Of a stretch of 64,000 nt of DNA, positions 33,035-41,318 are shown piece after piece. Source of the DNA: Opitutaceae bacterium (GTDB taxonomy: Bacteria; Verrucomicrobiota; Verrucomicrobiia; Opitutales; Opitutaceae). Made by a program: the position numbers and the translations under genes. Where the stretch lies: positions 124,001 through 188,000 of the forward strand of contig JAWLBB010000004.1 of assembly GCA_041395105.1 (NCBI GenBank), in the 5' to 3' direction. The notes beneath the pieces were generated by a model. That model searched no databases, was not told the DNA's origin, and was given only the letters and a program-made list of their open reading frames with translations. Position 1 is the first letter of the stretch; every line of letters starts with the position of its first letter.

Positions 33035-34084
33035 ATGAGTCTTCTCGACACCCTGACCCCGTCCCTTCAGGAGGGTCACTCGCTTCCACAGGATTCGATC
33101 GACCGGGTCTGCCGCGAACTGGCCTCGGCGGAAATCGACGCCGCCACGAAGGCGGCATTTCTCATCGCGCTCGCGGAGAAAGGCGAGACCGTCGCGGAAA
33201 TCGCGGGGTTCGCGTCCGCCTTTCGCTCCATGGCCCGCCCGTCTCCCCTCGATTCCTGGAGTGAGCGGGCAATCGACGTCTGCGGAACGGGTGGGGATCG
33301 GTCCGGCACCTTCAACATTTCGACGGTGGTGGCCTTTGTCCTGGCTGCGGCGGGGGTTCCCGTGCTCAAACACGGCAATCGCTCGATCACCTCAAAGTGC
33401 GGGAGTGCCGACCTGCTCGAGGCACTCGGGGTCCGGATCGACGCGGACGACGATCTTCTCCGGGCGGCAATGGACGAGCTCGGGTTCGTCTTTCTCTTCG
33501 CACCGGCCTTCCATCCGGCTTTCAAGGAGATCGGCCCGGTAAGGAAGGCTCTGGCCGGCCAGGGGCGTCGCTCTGTTTTCAATATCCTGGGTCCCCTGAT
33601 CAATCCGGCCCGCCCCGCCCACCAACTTCTGGGTGTCTTCAGCGAAGGCATGGTTCCGGTCCTGGCGGGCGCGCTCCACCAACTCGGCCTGAAGTCCGGG
33701 CTGGTGGTTCACGGTCGCCTGGATGATGGACGCGGTGTCGATGAACTGACCGTGGCAACCGATAACCGGGTTGCGGGGTTTGGCCGGCTTCAGGCGTTCA
33801 CCGTTTTTCCGGAACCGGGCGAGGTGGGGGTGCGGGCCTCCGGGGTTGAGGCTTTGGCGGGTGGCGACCTGTCGGCAAATCTGGCCCTGCTCGACCGCGT
33901 CCTCGAGGGCACGGCCCCCCCCGGTCTGATCGACTCCATTCTGCTGAATGCGGCCACCGGCCTTTTTATTGTCAAACGGGTCGATTCGATTGAGGCGGGA
34001 GTGGCGATCGCCCGCGATGAGCTCCTCGGCGGGGGAGTGAGGCGCCTGCTCGATCGAACCCAATCCTTTTACGCGAACCGATGA
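33035..34084 (+). CDS. trpD: Anthranilate phosphoribosyltransferase
   Basis: 349 residues. It adds phosphoribose to anthranilate in tryptophan synthesis. The PRPP site is canonical: DVCGTGGDRSGTFNIST and VLKHGNRSITSKCGSADLLE. Other family marks are FLFAPAFHPAF and the FNILGPLINPA segment. Length is normal. The stop overlaps the glmM start by 4 bases (ATGA), so the two are translationally coupled. No other trp genes are in the window. Divergent from uppP. Confidence 0.96.
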   Translation: MSLLDTLTPSLQEGHSLPQDSIDRVCRELASAEIDAATKAAFLIALAEKGETVAEIAGFASAFRSMARPSPLDSWSERAIDVCGTGGDRSGTFNISTVVAFVLAAAGVPVLKHGNRSITSKCGSADLLEALGVRIDADDDLLRAAMDELGFVFLFAPAFHPAFKEIGPVRKALAGQGRRSVFNILGPLINPARPAHQLLGVFSEGMVPVLAGALHQLGLKSGLVVHGRLDDGRGVDELTVATDNRVAGFGRLQAFTVFPEPGEVGVRASGVEALAGGDLSANLALLDRVLEGTAPPGLIDSILLNAATGLFIVKRVDSIEAGVAIARDELLGGGVRRLLDRTQSFYANR

Positions 34085-35436
34085 AGCGGCGCTTTTTCGG
34101 GACCGACGGTGTGCGGGGGCCGGTCGGCGGACCGCTCATCAATCCCGATTTCGCGAGACGGCTGGGTGGCGCGGCCGCCCGTTTTTTTGGTCAATCCTAC
34201 GACGGACCACGCCCTGGCCTGGTTGTCATTGGCCGGGACACCCGGGCCTCCGGGGTCGGGCTTGAGGCGGCCGTTGCTGCCGGGGTCCGGGCCGAGGGGT
34301 TCACGGTCGTGACGGTCGGTGTGGCGCCCACTCCGGTTGTTTCCTTTGCGGTGCGCCGCTTTTCCGCCGCGTTCGGCGTGGTCATCACCGCCTCCCACAA
34401 CCCGGCGACCGACAACGGAATCAAGTTCTTCGGTCCGTCCGGGGCCAAGCTGCGCGACGAGGAGGAGCTGACGATCGAGAGTCTGCTCGATTCCGATGGA
34501 CCTCCTTCGACGGCGGGCGATTCGCCGTCTCCGGAACGGTTGGAGGCGGTCGATTTGTACGCGGATCATCTGGTCGGGCTTTTGCCTCCGCAGATCCTCA
34601 AGGGGTGGCGGATCGCGGTGGACTGCGCGCACGGAGCTTCGGTTTCCACCACCCCGGACGTGCTTCGACGTCTCGGGGCGGAGGTTGCCGCCATCGGCGT
34701 CGAGCCCGACGGATCCAACATCAATGACGGGGTGGGCAGTCAGCACCCGGAGGGGCTGGCCGCGCTGGTCATCCGCGAAAGAGCGAATCTCGGAGTGGCC
34801 CACGACGGAGACGCCGATCGTCTCGTCCTGGTGGACGAAACCGGCTCGGTTCTCGATGGCGATGAATTGATGGCGATCGTGGCCCGGCAGGCCCTGGCCA
34901 AAGGAAACCTTCGGCACGGGACCCTGGTGGCCACAGTCCAGAGCAATCTCGGGCTGAAGGTGGCCCTCGAAGGGTGGGGCGGGCATCTGGTCCAGACTTC
35001 AGTCGGCGATCGTTATGTCCTCGAATCCATGCTCGAGGGTGGTTTCTCGATCGGTGGTGAATCATCCGGGCACATGATCTTCCTCGACATATCTCCGTCA
35101 GGCGACGGATTGGCGGCCGCCCTCAAGGCGATTGAAGCGATGATTGAGACAGGTCAGCCCCTCAGCCGGCTGCGGACCTGCCTGAAGCGTTTTCCCCAAT
35201 TGGTGCGGGCGCTGACGGTTGAGACCAAACCGCCCCTGGAGTCCCTGGACGGGCTGGCCCGGGCCATCGCCGACGGGGAGCGCATACTGGGTGGGTCGGG
35301 CCGCATCCTGCTTCGTTATTCCGGGACCGAACCCAAGATCCGGCTTCTGGTCGAGGGGCCTGATCCCGCCCGGGCGGACGCAGTCATGGCTTCGCTGGAG
35401 CGCGCGGTGCGCAATGAATTGACGGTCAGGGATTGA
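34081..35436 (+). CDS. glmM: Phosphoglucosamine mutase
   Basis: 451 residues. It converts glucosamine-6-phosphate to glucosamine-1-phosphate for UDP-GlcNAc, hence peptidoglycan and LPS. It has RRFFGTDGVRGPVG at the start, the phosphoserine loop TASHNPATDNGIKFFG, the metal-binding DGDADRLVLVD, and the C-terminal RYSGTEPKIRLLVEG. These separate GlmM from ManB/Pgm. The unusual coupling to trpD (4-base overlap) is notable since the two pathways are not related. Confidence 0.97.
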   Translation: MKRRFFGTDGVRGPVGGPLINPDFARRLGGAAARFFGQSYDGPRPGLVVIGRDTRASGVGLEAAVAAGVRAEGFTVVTVGVAPTPVVSFAVRRFSAAFGVVITASHNPATDNGIKFFGPSGAKLRDEEELTIESLLDSDGPPSTAGDSPSPERLEAVDLYADHLVGLLPPQILKGWRIAVDCAHGASVSTTPDVLRRLGAEVAAIGVEPDGSNINDGVGSQHPEGLAALVIRERANLGVAHDGDADRLVLVDETGSVLDGDELMAIVARQALAKGNLRHGTLVATVQSNLGLKVALEGWGGHLVQTSVGDRYVLESMLEGGFSIGGESSGHMIFLDISPSGDGLAAALKAIEAMIETGQPLSRLRTCLKRFPQLVRALTVETKPPLESLDGLARAIADGERILGGSGRILLRYSGTEPKIRLLVEGPDPARADAVMASLERAVRNELTVRD

Positions 35437-35472
35437 CCGGAGGCGGCTGAGGAGGAAACTGCTTGGATTACG

Positions 35473-36813
35473 ATGCCGGAAAAGCCACTCAGTCAACTCG
35501 ACCCTGGGCTTCAGAAACAGGTCGAGTATGCCCGCAATGCCCTTGAGCGCGGCAACCCGGACTATGCGATCGGGCTTCTCGGCGACGTCCTGCGGCGGGA
35601 ACCCGGATGTCTCGTCGTGCGGCGATTCCTGAGGGCGGCTCAGGTCAAGCGCCTTTCAACTTCGTCGTCGGTCAAGCGCGCGATTCGCCTGGCACTGCAT
35701 TATCCCGGCCTCATCTGGGCTGGGTTTATCCGGAAGTGGCAATCGGCCAAAGCAATGGATCTCTCCGAGCAGGTCCTGGGTTGGAACCCCACCCATCCGA
35801 GGGCCCTTCATGTCCTGGCAGACGCGGCGATCCGCCTTGGCCTGAAGGAGACGGCAATCTTCGCGCTGGAGGCGGTGGTCGATGCCCGGCCGGACGATCA
35901 TCGGTCAGCCGTCGTGCTTTCCCGGACCCTCCTCCAGCTCGAACGTCCGGGCGACGCACTCAAGATCGCCGAAGGATGGAGCCGTCGCCGGCCCCAGGAT
36001 GAAGTCTTTCGTGATCTGCTGAAAGAGGCCCTCGTCACCCAATCCCTGCACAAGGGTGGATGGGATTCCGGCTCGGGTTCCTATCGGGACAAACTGCGGG
36101 ACGAGGACCAGGCGATTGATCTGGAAAAGCGGAACCGTTCGGCGACTCCGGCTGAGACCCTCCAGCGCATCATCCGCGAATCAAGGGAAGCGATCGCCCG
36201 GGATCCCGAAGCGCTCAATCACCATGTCACATTGGTCAGGGCCTACCAGGACAGCGGAGACTTCGATCAGGCCATCGAGGCGCTGGAGCGGGCCCGTCAG
36301 CTTCGGGCCGGGTCCTCCGATCCGTCCCTCGCCCGCCGGTTGGTCGATCTCCAGGTGGCCCGGCTGAAGGCACGGCAGGCCGGCGAGGACGAAGTCTTCG
36401 CCCTGCGTGTCTCCGGGTTCAGGAAGTTGGTCGGGGAATTCCCGCGGGAGGCTTCGTTTCGTTTTGAGCTGGCCAACCTGCTCAAGTCCGCCGGTCAGTT
36501 TGATGAGGCGGCCCGCCATTTTCAGGAAATCCAGGGTGTCGGAGCTTACCGGGTACAGGCGACCGCCGGTCTGGCGGATTGTTTTTATGGGAAGGGTTTG
36601 ACCGATCTGGCCCTGGCCCAATATGAGGCCGCCAGGGCGGCCCTCCCGGTCATGGACGACCTGAAGAAGCATGTCGTCTACCATCTGGGTCTGTGTCATG
36701 AGGCGGCCGGCCGGACCGACGAGGCAACGACCGCCTTCAAGCAGGTTTATGCGTCGGATATCGGCTACCGCGATGTCGCCACCCGGGTCGGCTCGGCCAG
36801 CGGCCCGGCCTGA
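35473..36813 (+). CDS. Tetratricopeptide-repeat protein
   Basis: 446 residues. The start has YARNALERGNPDYAIGLLGDVL, the first TPR pair, and further TPR-like units follow, such as IFALEAVVDARPDDHRSA, VLSRTLLQLERPGDALKIAE, VRAYQDSGDFDQAIEALERA and LANLLKSAGQFDEAARHF. The region about 55-110 includes one hydrophobic segment (YPGLIWAGFIRKW) that might be membrane-associated. It has no signal peptide. It follows glmM by 36 bases. As usual for TPR proteins, the partner is unknown. Confidence 0.85.
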   Translation: MPEKPLSQLDPGLQKQVEYARNALERGNPDYAIGLLGDVLRREPGCLVVRRFLRAAQVKRLSTSSSVKRAIRLALHYPGLIWAGFIRKWQSAKAMDLSEQVLGWNPTHPRALHVLADAAIRLGLKETAIFALEAVVDARPDDHRSAVVLSRTLLQLERPGDALKIAEGWSRRRPQDEVFRDLLKEALVTQSLHKGGWDSGSGSYRDKLRDEDQAIDLEKRNRSATPAETLQRIIRESREAIARDPEALNHHVTLVRAYQDSGDFDQAIEALERARQLRAGSSDPSLARRLVDLQVARLKARQAGEDEVFALRVSGFRKLVGEFPREASFRFELANLLKSAGQFDEAARHFQEIQGVGAYRVQATAGLADCFYGKGLTDLALAQYEAARAALPVMDDLKKHVVYHLGLCHEAAGRTDEATTAFKQVYASDIGYRDVATRVGSASGPA

Positions 36814-36851
36814 GTCGGAACCGGCCCGACCGCCAAGCTCCGACCCATCGA

Positions 36852-37988
36852 ATGCGCGAATCGGCGGCACGAGTCTACTGGACGGCCTTTATCGGGCTGT
36901 TCTTCGACTACTACGACCTCTACCTCTTCGTCTACCTTGATCGGGTGCTGGCGGACGCTTTTGCCATGTCGGTCGGGCAACGCGACCTGTCACAGTTCGT
37001 CGGCCTTGCCGGGGTGGGACTGGGGGCTCTTCTCTTCGGTTACCTGGCCGACCGCCTCGGCCGCCGCCGGCTCCTGATCGTCGTCCTGATCGTCTACCTT
37101 CTCGGGATTGCCGGACTCAGCCTGTCCTGGAATACCGGCAGCCTGATCTTCTTCCGGTTGCTGGCGTCGATGGCCCTGGGGGGAGAGTGGGGGATCAGCC
37201 ACACCTACATGGCCGAGAATATCCACGGAAAACGCCGCTACCTGTTTTCGGCGCTCCTGCAGTTTTCCATTCTCGGGGGACTCCTGGCCTGGGCGATGAA
37301 ATCGTACGCCCTACCTTCGGTCGGCTGGCGGGGACTCTTTGCGCTGTCCCTCATCCCGATCGTGGTGCTGTCGCTGATACGGTTCCGATCGCTGGTGCGA
37401 CCGTCGGGTGAGCCAAGGAGTAGCGGATCGCTCTTTCGGGTCCTCTTCCGATCCCGTGGACCTTTTTTCGTCTGCCTGCTCCTGGCCGGGTTTTCCATCG
37501 CCAGCGGGACGGTGAATCTCTTCGTGGTCAAGGAACTCCCGCAGAGCACGCTCTTCACCATGCTCTTCTGGTTGAATGTGGCTCCGGGCATGCTTCTCGG
37601 CGCCGCCCTGGTCCGACGGGCCGGGGTGCGCCCGGCCATGATCCTCTATGCAGGATTGCTGGCCGGACTCTCCGTCTTTGCCCAATGGTCGAACTGGCCG
37701 CTCCGGCAGTATGCCTTCGCCCTGGCGCTACCCCTGTTCAACGGTATCCCCTTCGGCTTGATGGGAGCCTTTTTCAATGAGATGTTCAGCGACTACCGGA
37801 CGGCTCTTTCCGGGGCGGCCTACAACCTGGGGCGCATCCTTGGCGGGTTCGCCCCGGTCCTGGTCACGTCGTTGTCCCTCCACGAGGAGGGTCGCTACTA
37901 CGGTTTCTCCCTCGCCCTCGGCGCCGCCGTGCTGGTCGTTGCGCTCGCCATGCGCGTTCGCAATGAGATGGACGGTGTCGGGCCTTGA
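36852..37988 (+). CDS. MFS transporter, aromatic-acid/sugar type
   Basis: 378 residues with about ten to twelve membrane spans. The loop 2 motif that is typical of MFS, GYLADRLGRRRLL (residues 64-76), is present and the first helix has the FFDYYDLYLFVY pattern (a change of the acidic FDGFD motif) found in the aromatic acid:H+ symporter and metabolite symporter group. Helix 4/5 has GGEWGISHTYMAE, a conserved feature of that group. It probably imports a small organic acid or sugar. 38 bases after the TPR gene, likely same transcript. Substrate unknown. Confidence 0.88.
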   Translation: MRESAARVYWTAFIGLFFDYYDLYLFVYLDRVLADAFAMSVGQRDLSQFVGLAGVGLGALLFGYLADRLGRRRLLIVVLIVYLLGIAGLSLSWNTGSLIFFRLLASMALGGEWGISHTYMAENIHGKRRYLFSALLQFSILGGLLAWAMKSYALPSVGWRGLFALSLIPIVVLSLIRFRSLVRPSGEPRSSGSLFRVLFRSRGPFFVCLLLAGFSIASGTVNLFVVKELPQSTLFTMLFWLNVAPGMLLGAALVRRAGVRPAMILYAGLLAGLSVFAQWSNWPLRQYAFALALPLFNGIPFGLMGAFFNEMFSDYRTALSGAAYNLGRILGGFAPVLVTSLSLHEEGRYYGFSLALGAAVLVVALAMRVRNEMDGVGP

Positions 37989-38137
37989 CTCCTGACAGAG
38001 CCGGGGAGCGAAACTGCCGAGAGTCACGGCCTGACGTGTCTTGCTTTGACGTCCAATGCGTTCAGGCTGTGATCCAAAATCCAGGGTTCGATTCTTCTTC
38101 CCGAGAGGAGATGCGGACCCGCAATGGTGATTGTTCA

Positions 38138-39205
38138 ATGGCTCTACTGATCTTCTACCTTCTTCTTGCATTGGGGGTCTCGTTTCTCTGCTCGGTCCTG
38201 GAAGCATGCCTTCTCTCGATACCGCCCTCCTTCGTAAGAACGTTGGATGGCAGGAGAGCGAAGACCGGTAGGCGGCTGGCCCGGCTCAAGGGCGATATCG
38301 ATCGCCCCCTGGCGGCCATCTTGTCGCTCAATACCATTGCCCATACGGTGGGAGCTGCCGGGGTGGGGGCCCAGGCCGCAGCGATCTTCGGTCACGGATA
38401 TTTCGGCATCATTTCCGCTGTTCTCACGTTGCTCATTCTTTTTGTTTCCGAGATCATTCCCAAGACTCTCGGAGCCGTTTACTGGAAGCGGCTGGCGGGC
38501 ATCACAGCCGTGGGTTGCGAGCTTCTCATTGTCGGTCTGCTGCCTCTCGTCTGGATTTCGGAACAGTTGACCGATTTTTTCAAACCAAAGGGAAAGACCG
38601 AAGCGATCATGAACCGCGATGAACTGGTGACCTTGGCCCAGCTCAGCGTCAAGGAAGGTGTGATTGGTGAAAGTGAAAGCACCATGATCCGCAACCTGCT
38701 TCGATTTCCCAATATACGCGTGGAAGACATCACCACTCCGCGGACCGTCGCCGCCAAGGTGCCCGAATCGATGACCTGCGGCGACGTAATCAAGGATGGG
38801 TCCGTCATTCGGTTTTCGCGTATCCTCGTTCATGCGGAAGACTACGACGATATCACAGGCTATGTGCTCAAGCAGCGGATACTGGAGGAAGTGGCCTTTG
38901 ATCGGCACTCGACTTTGATCTCGGATATCAAGTGTCCGATCAGGATTGTCTCCGCCCGGGCTTCCTTATCCACCCTCTTTCGGGACTTGCTGGACCACAA
39001 TGAACAGATCGCTCTTGTGGTCGACGAGTACGGCACAGTATCGGGATTGGTGACCAATGAAGATCTTATCGAGACCCTCCTTGGCCTGGAGATCGTCGAT
39101 GAGTCGGACCAAGTCGTGGATATGCGGGAATTTGCCCGACGGAAATGGAGGGAACGGGCAGAGCGCATGGGCATCCAACTGTTCGATGCCTCCCATGAAG
39201 AGTGA
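38138..39205 (+). CDS. CNNM-domain plus CBS-pair membrane protein (CorC/HlyC-like)
   Basis: 355 residues from ATG 38138; a longer frame starts right at the end of the MFS gene but its 51 extra residues look non-coding. The first half is the DUF21/CNNM transmembrane region (ALLIFYLLLALGVSFLCSVLEACLLSIPPSFV, shown in pieces; then HTVGAAGVGAQAAAIFG and VSEIIPKTLGAVYW). The second half has the CBS pair (SVKEGVIGESESTMIRNLL, TPRTVAAKVPES, and ALVVDEYGTVSGLVT). Such proteins carry or regulate magnesium or other divalent ions. No C-terminal CorC_HlyC domain is evident. Length is short of the about 430 of full members. Confidence 0.87.
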   Translation: MALLIFYLLLALGVSFLCSVLEACLLSIPPSFVRTLDGRRAKTGRRLARLKGDIDRPLAAILSLNTIAHTVGAAGVGAQAAAIFGHGYFGIISAVLTLLILFVSEIIPKTLGAVYWKRLAGITAVGCELLIVGLLPLVWISEQLTDFFKPKGKTEAIMNRDELVTLAQLSVKEGVIGESESTMIRNLLRFPNIRVEDITTPRTVAAKVPESMTCGDVIKDGSVIRFSRILVHAEDYDDITGYVLKQRILEEVAFDRHSTLISDIKCPIRIVSARASLSTLFRDLLDHNEQIALVVDEYGTVSGLVTNEDLIETLLGLEIVDESDQVVDMREFARRKWRERAERMGIQLFDASHEE

Positions 39206-39571
39206 CGGCGTCCCCGGCTCTGGAACGATCTGAAGCCGGAAATCGTCGGTGCCCTCAGCAGGAACTTCACTTCCGCTCCGTGCAGATCGGAGTCTGAAAA
39301 CGGCAACCTGCTGCCCGGGCGTATTGCCTGCTGCTTGTATCACTTGCTGCAAAAGCGGACACCAATATCGCGGCGTATTCTGCGGCGTTTCTCTTGCGAG
39401 TGTCGTCGCTGTGAGCTTACCGCTCAACAGAATAGCCAGATTTGGCAATGAAATCGATCACGCTCCCTTGGCCGTCTGCCCGTACCGGCGCCAGGCCATA
39501 CAGGTGACGGCACTGCGCGATGGATCTCAGTTCGTCGACCCTGCGGTTTGAAGCCGAAGAGGGGCGGGTCG
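39206..39571. other. 366-bp stretch without a convincing gene
   Basis: Between the CNNM gene and the ABC permease, both ends being stop codons of convergent genes. A short minus-strand open stretch at about 39430-39560 (RRVDELRSIAQCRHLYGL...) runs without a start codon and might be a degraded gene tail. A plus-strand frame at 39249-39551 has no family pattern and is Cys-rich. I see no clear terminator. Confidence 0.6.
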
Positions 39572-41266
39572 CTAGATCCGGAAGATGGCGCCGAGCTTGC
39601 GGCCGAGTAGCAGGGACATGCCGCCGATGGTGACCGCGAGGAAGACCATGGCCCAGACGCCGAGGGCGGAGGCGAGGAAGCGTCCGTCGCCGAGGAGCTG
39701 GAAGAGTTCGAAAATGGCCTTGGTGATCGGGTAGTAGGCCTGTTTCTGGGCCAGTATCAATGAATCGGATACCTCGAGCATGGCGAAGGAAAAGGCGAGC
39801 AGTCCGCCCGCCATGATATTGGCCGTGATGAGGGGGAGGGTGATGCGAATGGTCGCTTTGAGCGGCGGGGCGCCGAGGTTCTGGGCCGCCTCCTCGAGGG
39901 TCTCGCTCGTCTGCTGGAAGCCGGCCACGCAGGAGCGGACCACGTAGGGCAGTCGGCGCACCGCATAGGCGATGATGAGCAGACCGGTCGGGTTTTCCGT
40001 CGGATCGAGGAAACTGAAGAAACGGCCCTCCTGGCTCATGGCGAGGTAGCCGAAGGCGAGGACCAGACCGGGGACGGCCAGGGGCATCATGGCCATGGCA
40101 TCGAGGAGGTGGCGGCCGGGCAGGCGGGTGCGGACGACCACGTAGGCGATGGAAATGCCGAGGAAGATGTCGACGACGGTCGAGAGGCCGGCGAATTTCA
40201 GGCTGTTGGCGATGGCCGGAACGGTCAGGTCGTGTCCGAGGGCGAGGTCGAAATTCTGAAGGGTGAAGTGCTCGGGAATGATCGTGCCGTACCAGTCGGA
40301 CGAGAAGGCCACCAGGATGACCCCGATATGGGGCAGGACGGCGAGAAAGGTGATCAGGCCGAAGAGACCGCTGCAGAAGAGGGCCCGGCCGAGACCTGGG
40401 TCGCGGGGACCTCCCGTGCTCGTCGCCTTGGCCATCATGGCATGCCCGGTTCGTCCGAAGAGACCCTTTCCGATCGCGTAGAGCAGGACGGAACTGATCA
40501 TCATGACGGCGACGAGGGCGTAGGGAAAGGGACTCCCGCCGATATCCTTCAGCCCGTAGAAAATCTGGACCGGGGTGACCCGGGTGTAGTCAAAGATGAG
40601 GGGGACCCCCAATTCGGTGAACGACCAGATGAAGATGATGGTGCCGCCGGCGAAGACGCCCGGGCGGATCAGGGGGAGGGTTATCTTGAAGAACCGGCGG
40701 AAGCCGGTGCAGCCGAGGTTCTCGGCCGCTTCCTCCATGGCCGGATCGACATTGGCGAGGGCCGCCAGGACGTTCAGGTAGAGAATCGGGTAGAGATGCA
40801 GGGCATTGAGCAGGACGATGCCCCAGAAACGGTTGGCGCCGAGCCAGTCGAAGGTGGCACCCTCGGCCATCAACCCGAGTTGCTGCAGAAGGGCGTTGAG
40901 GGCGCCGTATTGCCCGAAGATCTGTCGGATGCCGATGGCCCCGACGAAAGGGGGCAGGATCATCGGGACCAGGATGAAGGCGGAGAGGAGCTGCTTGCCC
41001 GGGAAAAGGAACCGGTCGGAAACGAAGGCGAGCGGGACCGCGATGAGAAAGGTCAGCAGGGTCGAGAAGACGGCGAGGACAAAGGCATTGCGGAGACCTT
41101 CGAGATAGATCGGATCGGTGAAGATCTCGAAAACATAGGCAAGGGTGAGGTCCCCGTTGGCATTGGTGAAGCCGCCCTGGAGGATCTGGATGATCGGCCA
41201 CCCAAAGAAGGCGGCAAAAAACAGCCCGGTCAGGGCGAAGACTCCGATCGCGAACGGCTTGGACAC
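39572..41266 (-). CDS. Double-domain ABC permease of iron(III)/thiamine type
   Basis: 564 residues, GTG start. Two tandem inner-membrane permease domains in one chain, each with an EAA loop: EEAAENLGCTGFRRFFKITLPL in domain 1 (shown split: EEAAENLGCTGFR, then RFFKITLPL) and EEAAQNLGAPPLKATIRIT in domain 2. About twelve membrane spans. This is the FbpB/ThiP/AfuB arrangement used for ferric iron, thiamine or phosphonate-like uptake. No binding protein or ATPase gene lies next to it in the window. It is 52 bases downstream of the hybrid histidine kinase on the same strand, so they may be co-transcribed. Confidence 0.88.
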   Translation of the reverse strand: MSKPFAIGVFALTGLFFAAFFGWPIIQILQGGFTNANGDLTLAYVFEIFTDPIYLEGLRNAFVLAVFSTLLTFLIAVPLAFVSDRFLFPGKQLLSAFILVPMILPPFVGAIGIRQIFGQYGALNALLQQLGLMAEGATFDWLGANRFWGIVLLNALHLYPILYLNVLAALANVDPAMEEAAENLGCTGFRRFFKITLPLIRPGVFAGGTIIFIWSFTELGVPLIFDYTRVTPVQIFYGLKDIGGSPFPYALVAVMMISSVLLYAIGKGLFGRTGHAMMAKATSTGGPRDPGLGRALFCSGLFGLITFLAVLPHIGVILVAFSSDWYGTIIPEHFTLQNFDLALGHDLTVPAIANSLKFAGLSTVVDIFLGISIAYVVVRTRLPGRHLLDAMAMMPLAVPGLVLAFGYLAMSQEGRFFSFLDPTENPTGLLIIAYAVRRLPYVVRSCVAGFQQTSETLEEAAQNLGAPPLKATIRITLPLITANIMAGGLLAFSFAMLEVSDSLILAQKQAYYPITKAIFELFQLLGDGRFLASALGVWAMVFLAVTIGGMSLLLGRKLGAIFRI

Positions 41267-41318
41267 GGCCGCAGACTTGAATCCACCCGGGCCTCACCGG
41301 CAAGGATGAATTGTCGGG

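Noticed and set aside
39249..39551. 100-residue plus-strand frame in the gap after the CNNM gene
   Set aside because: Cys-rich, no family pattern, no ribosome binding site.
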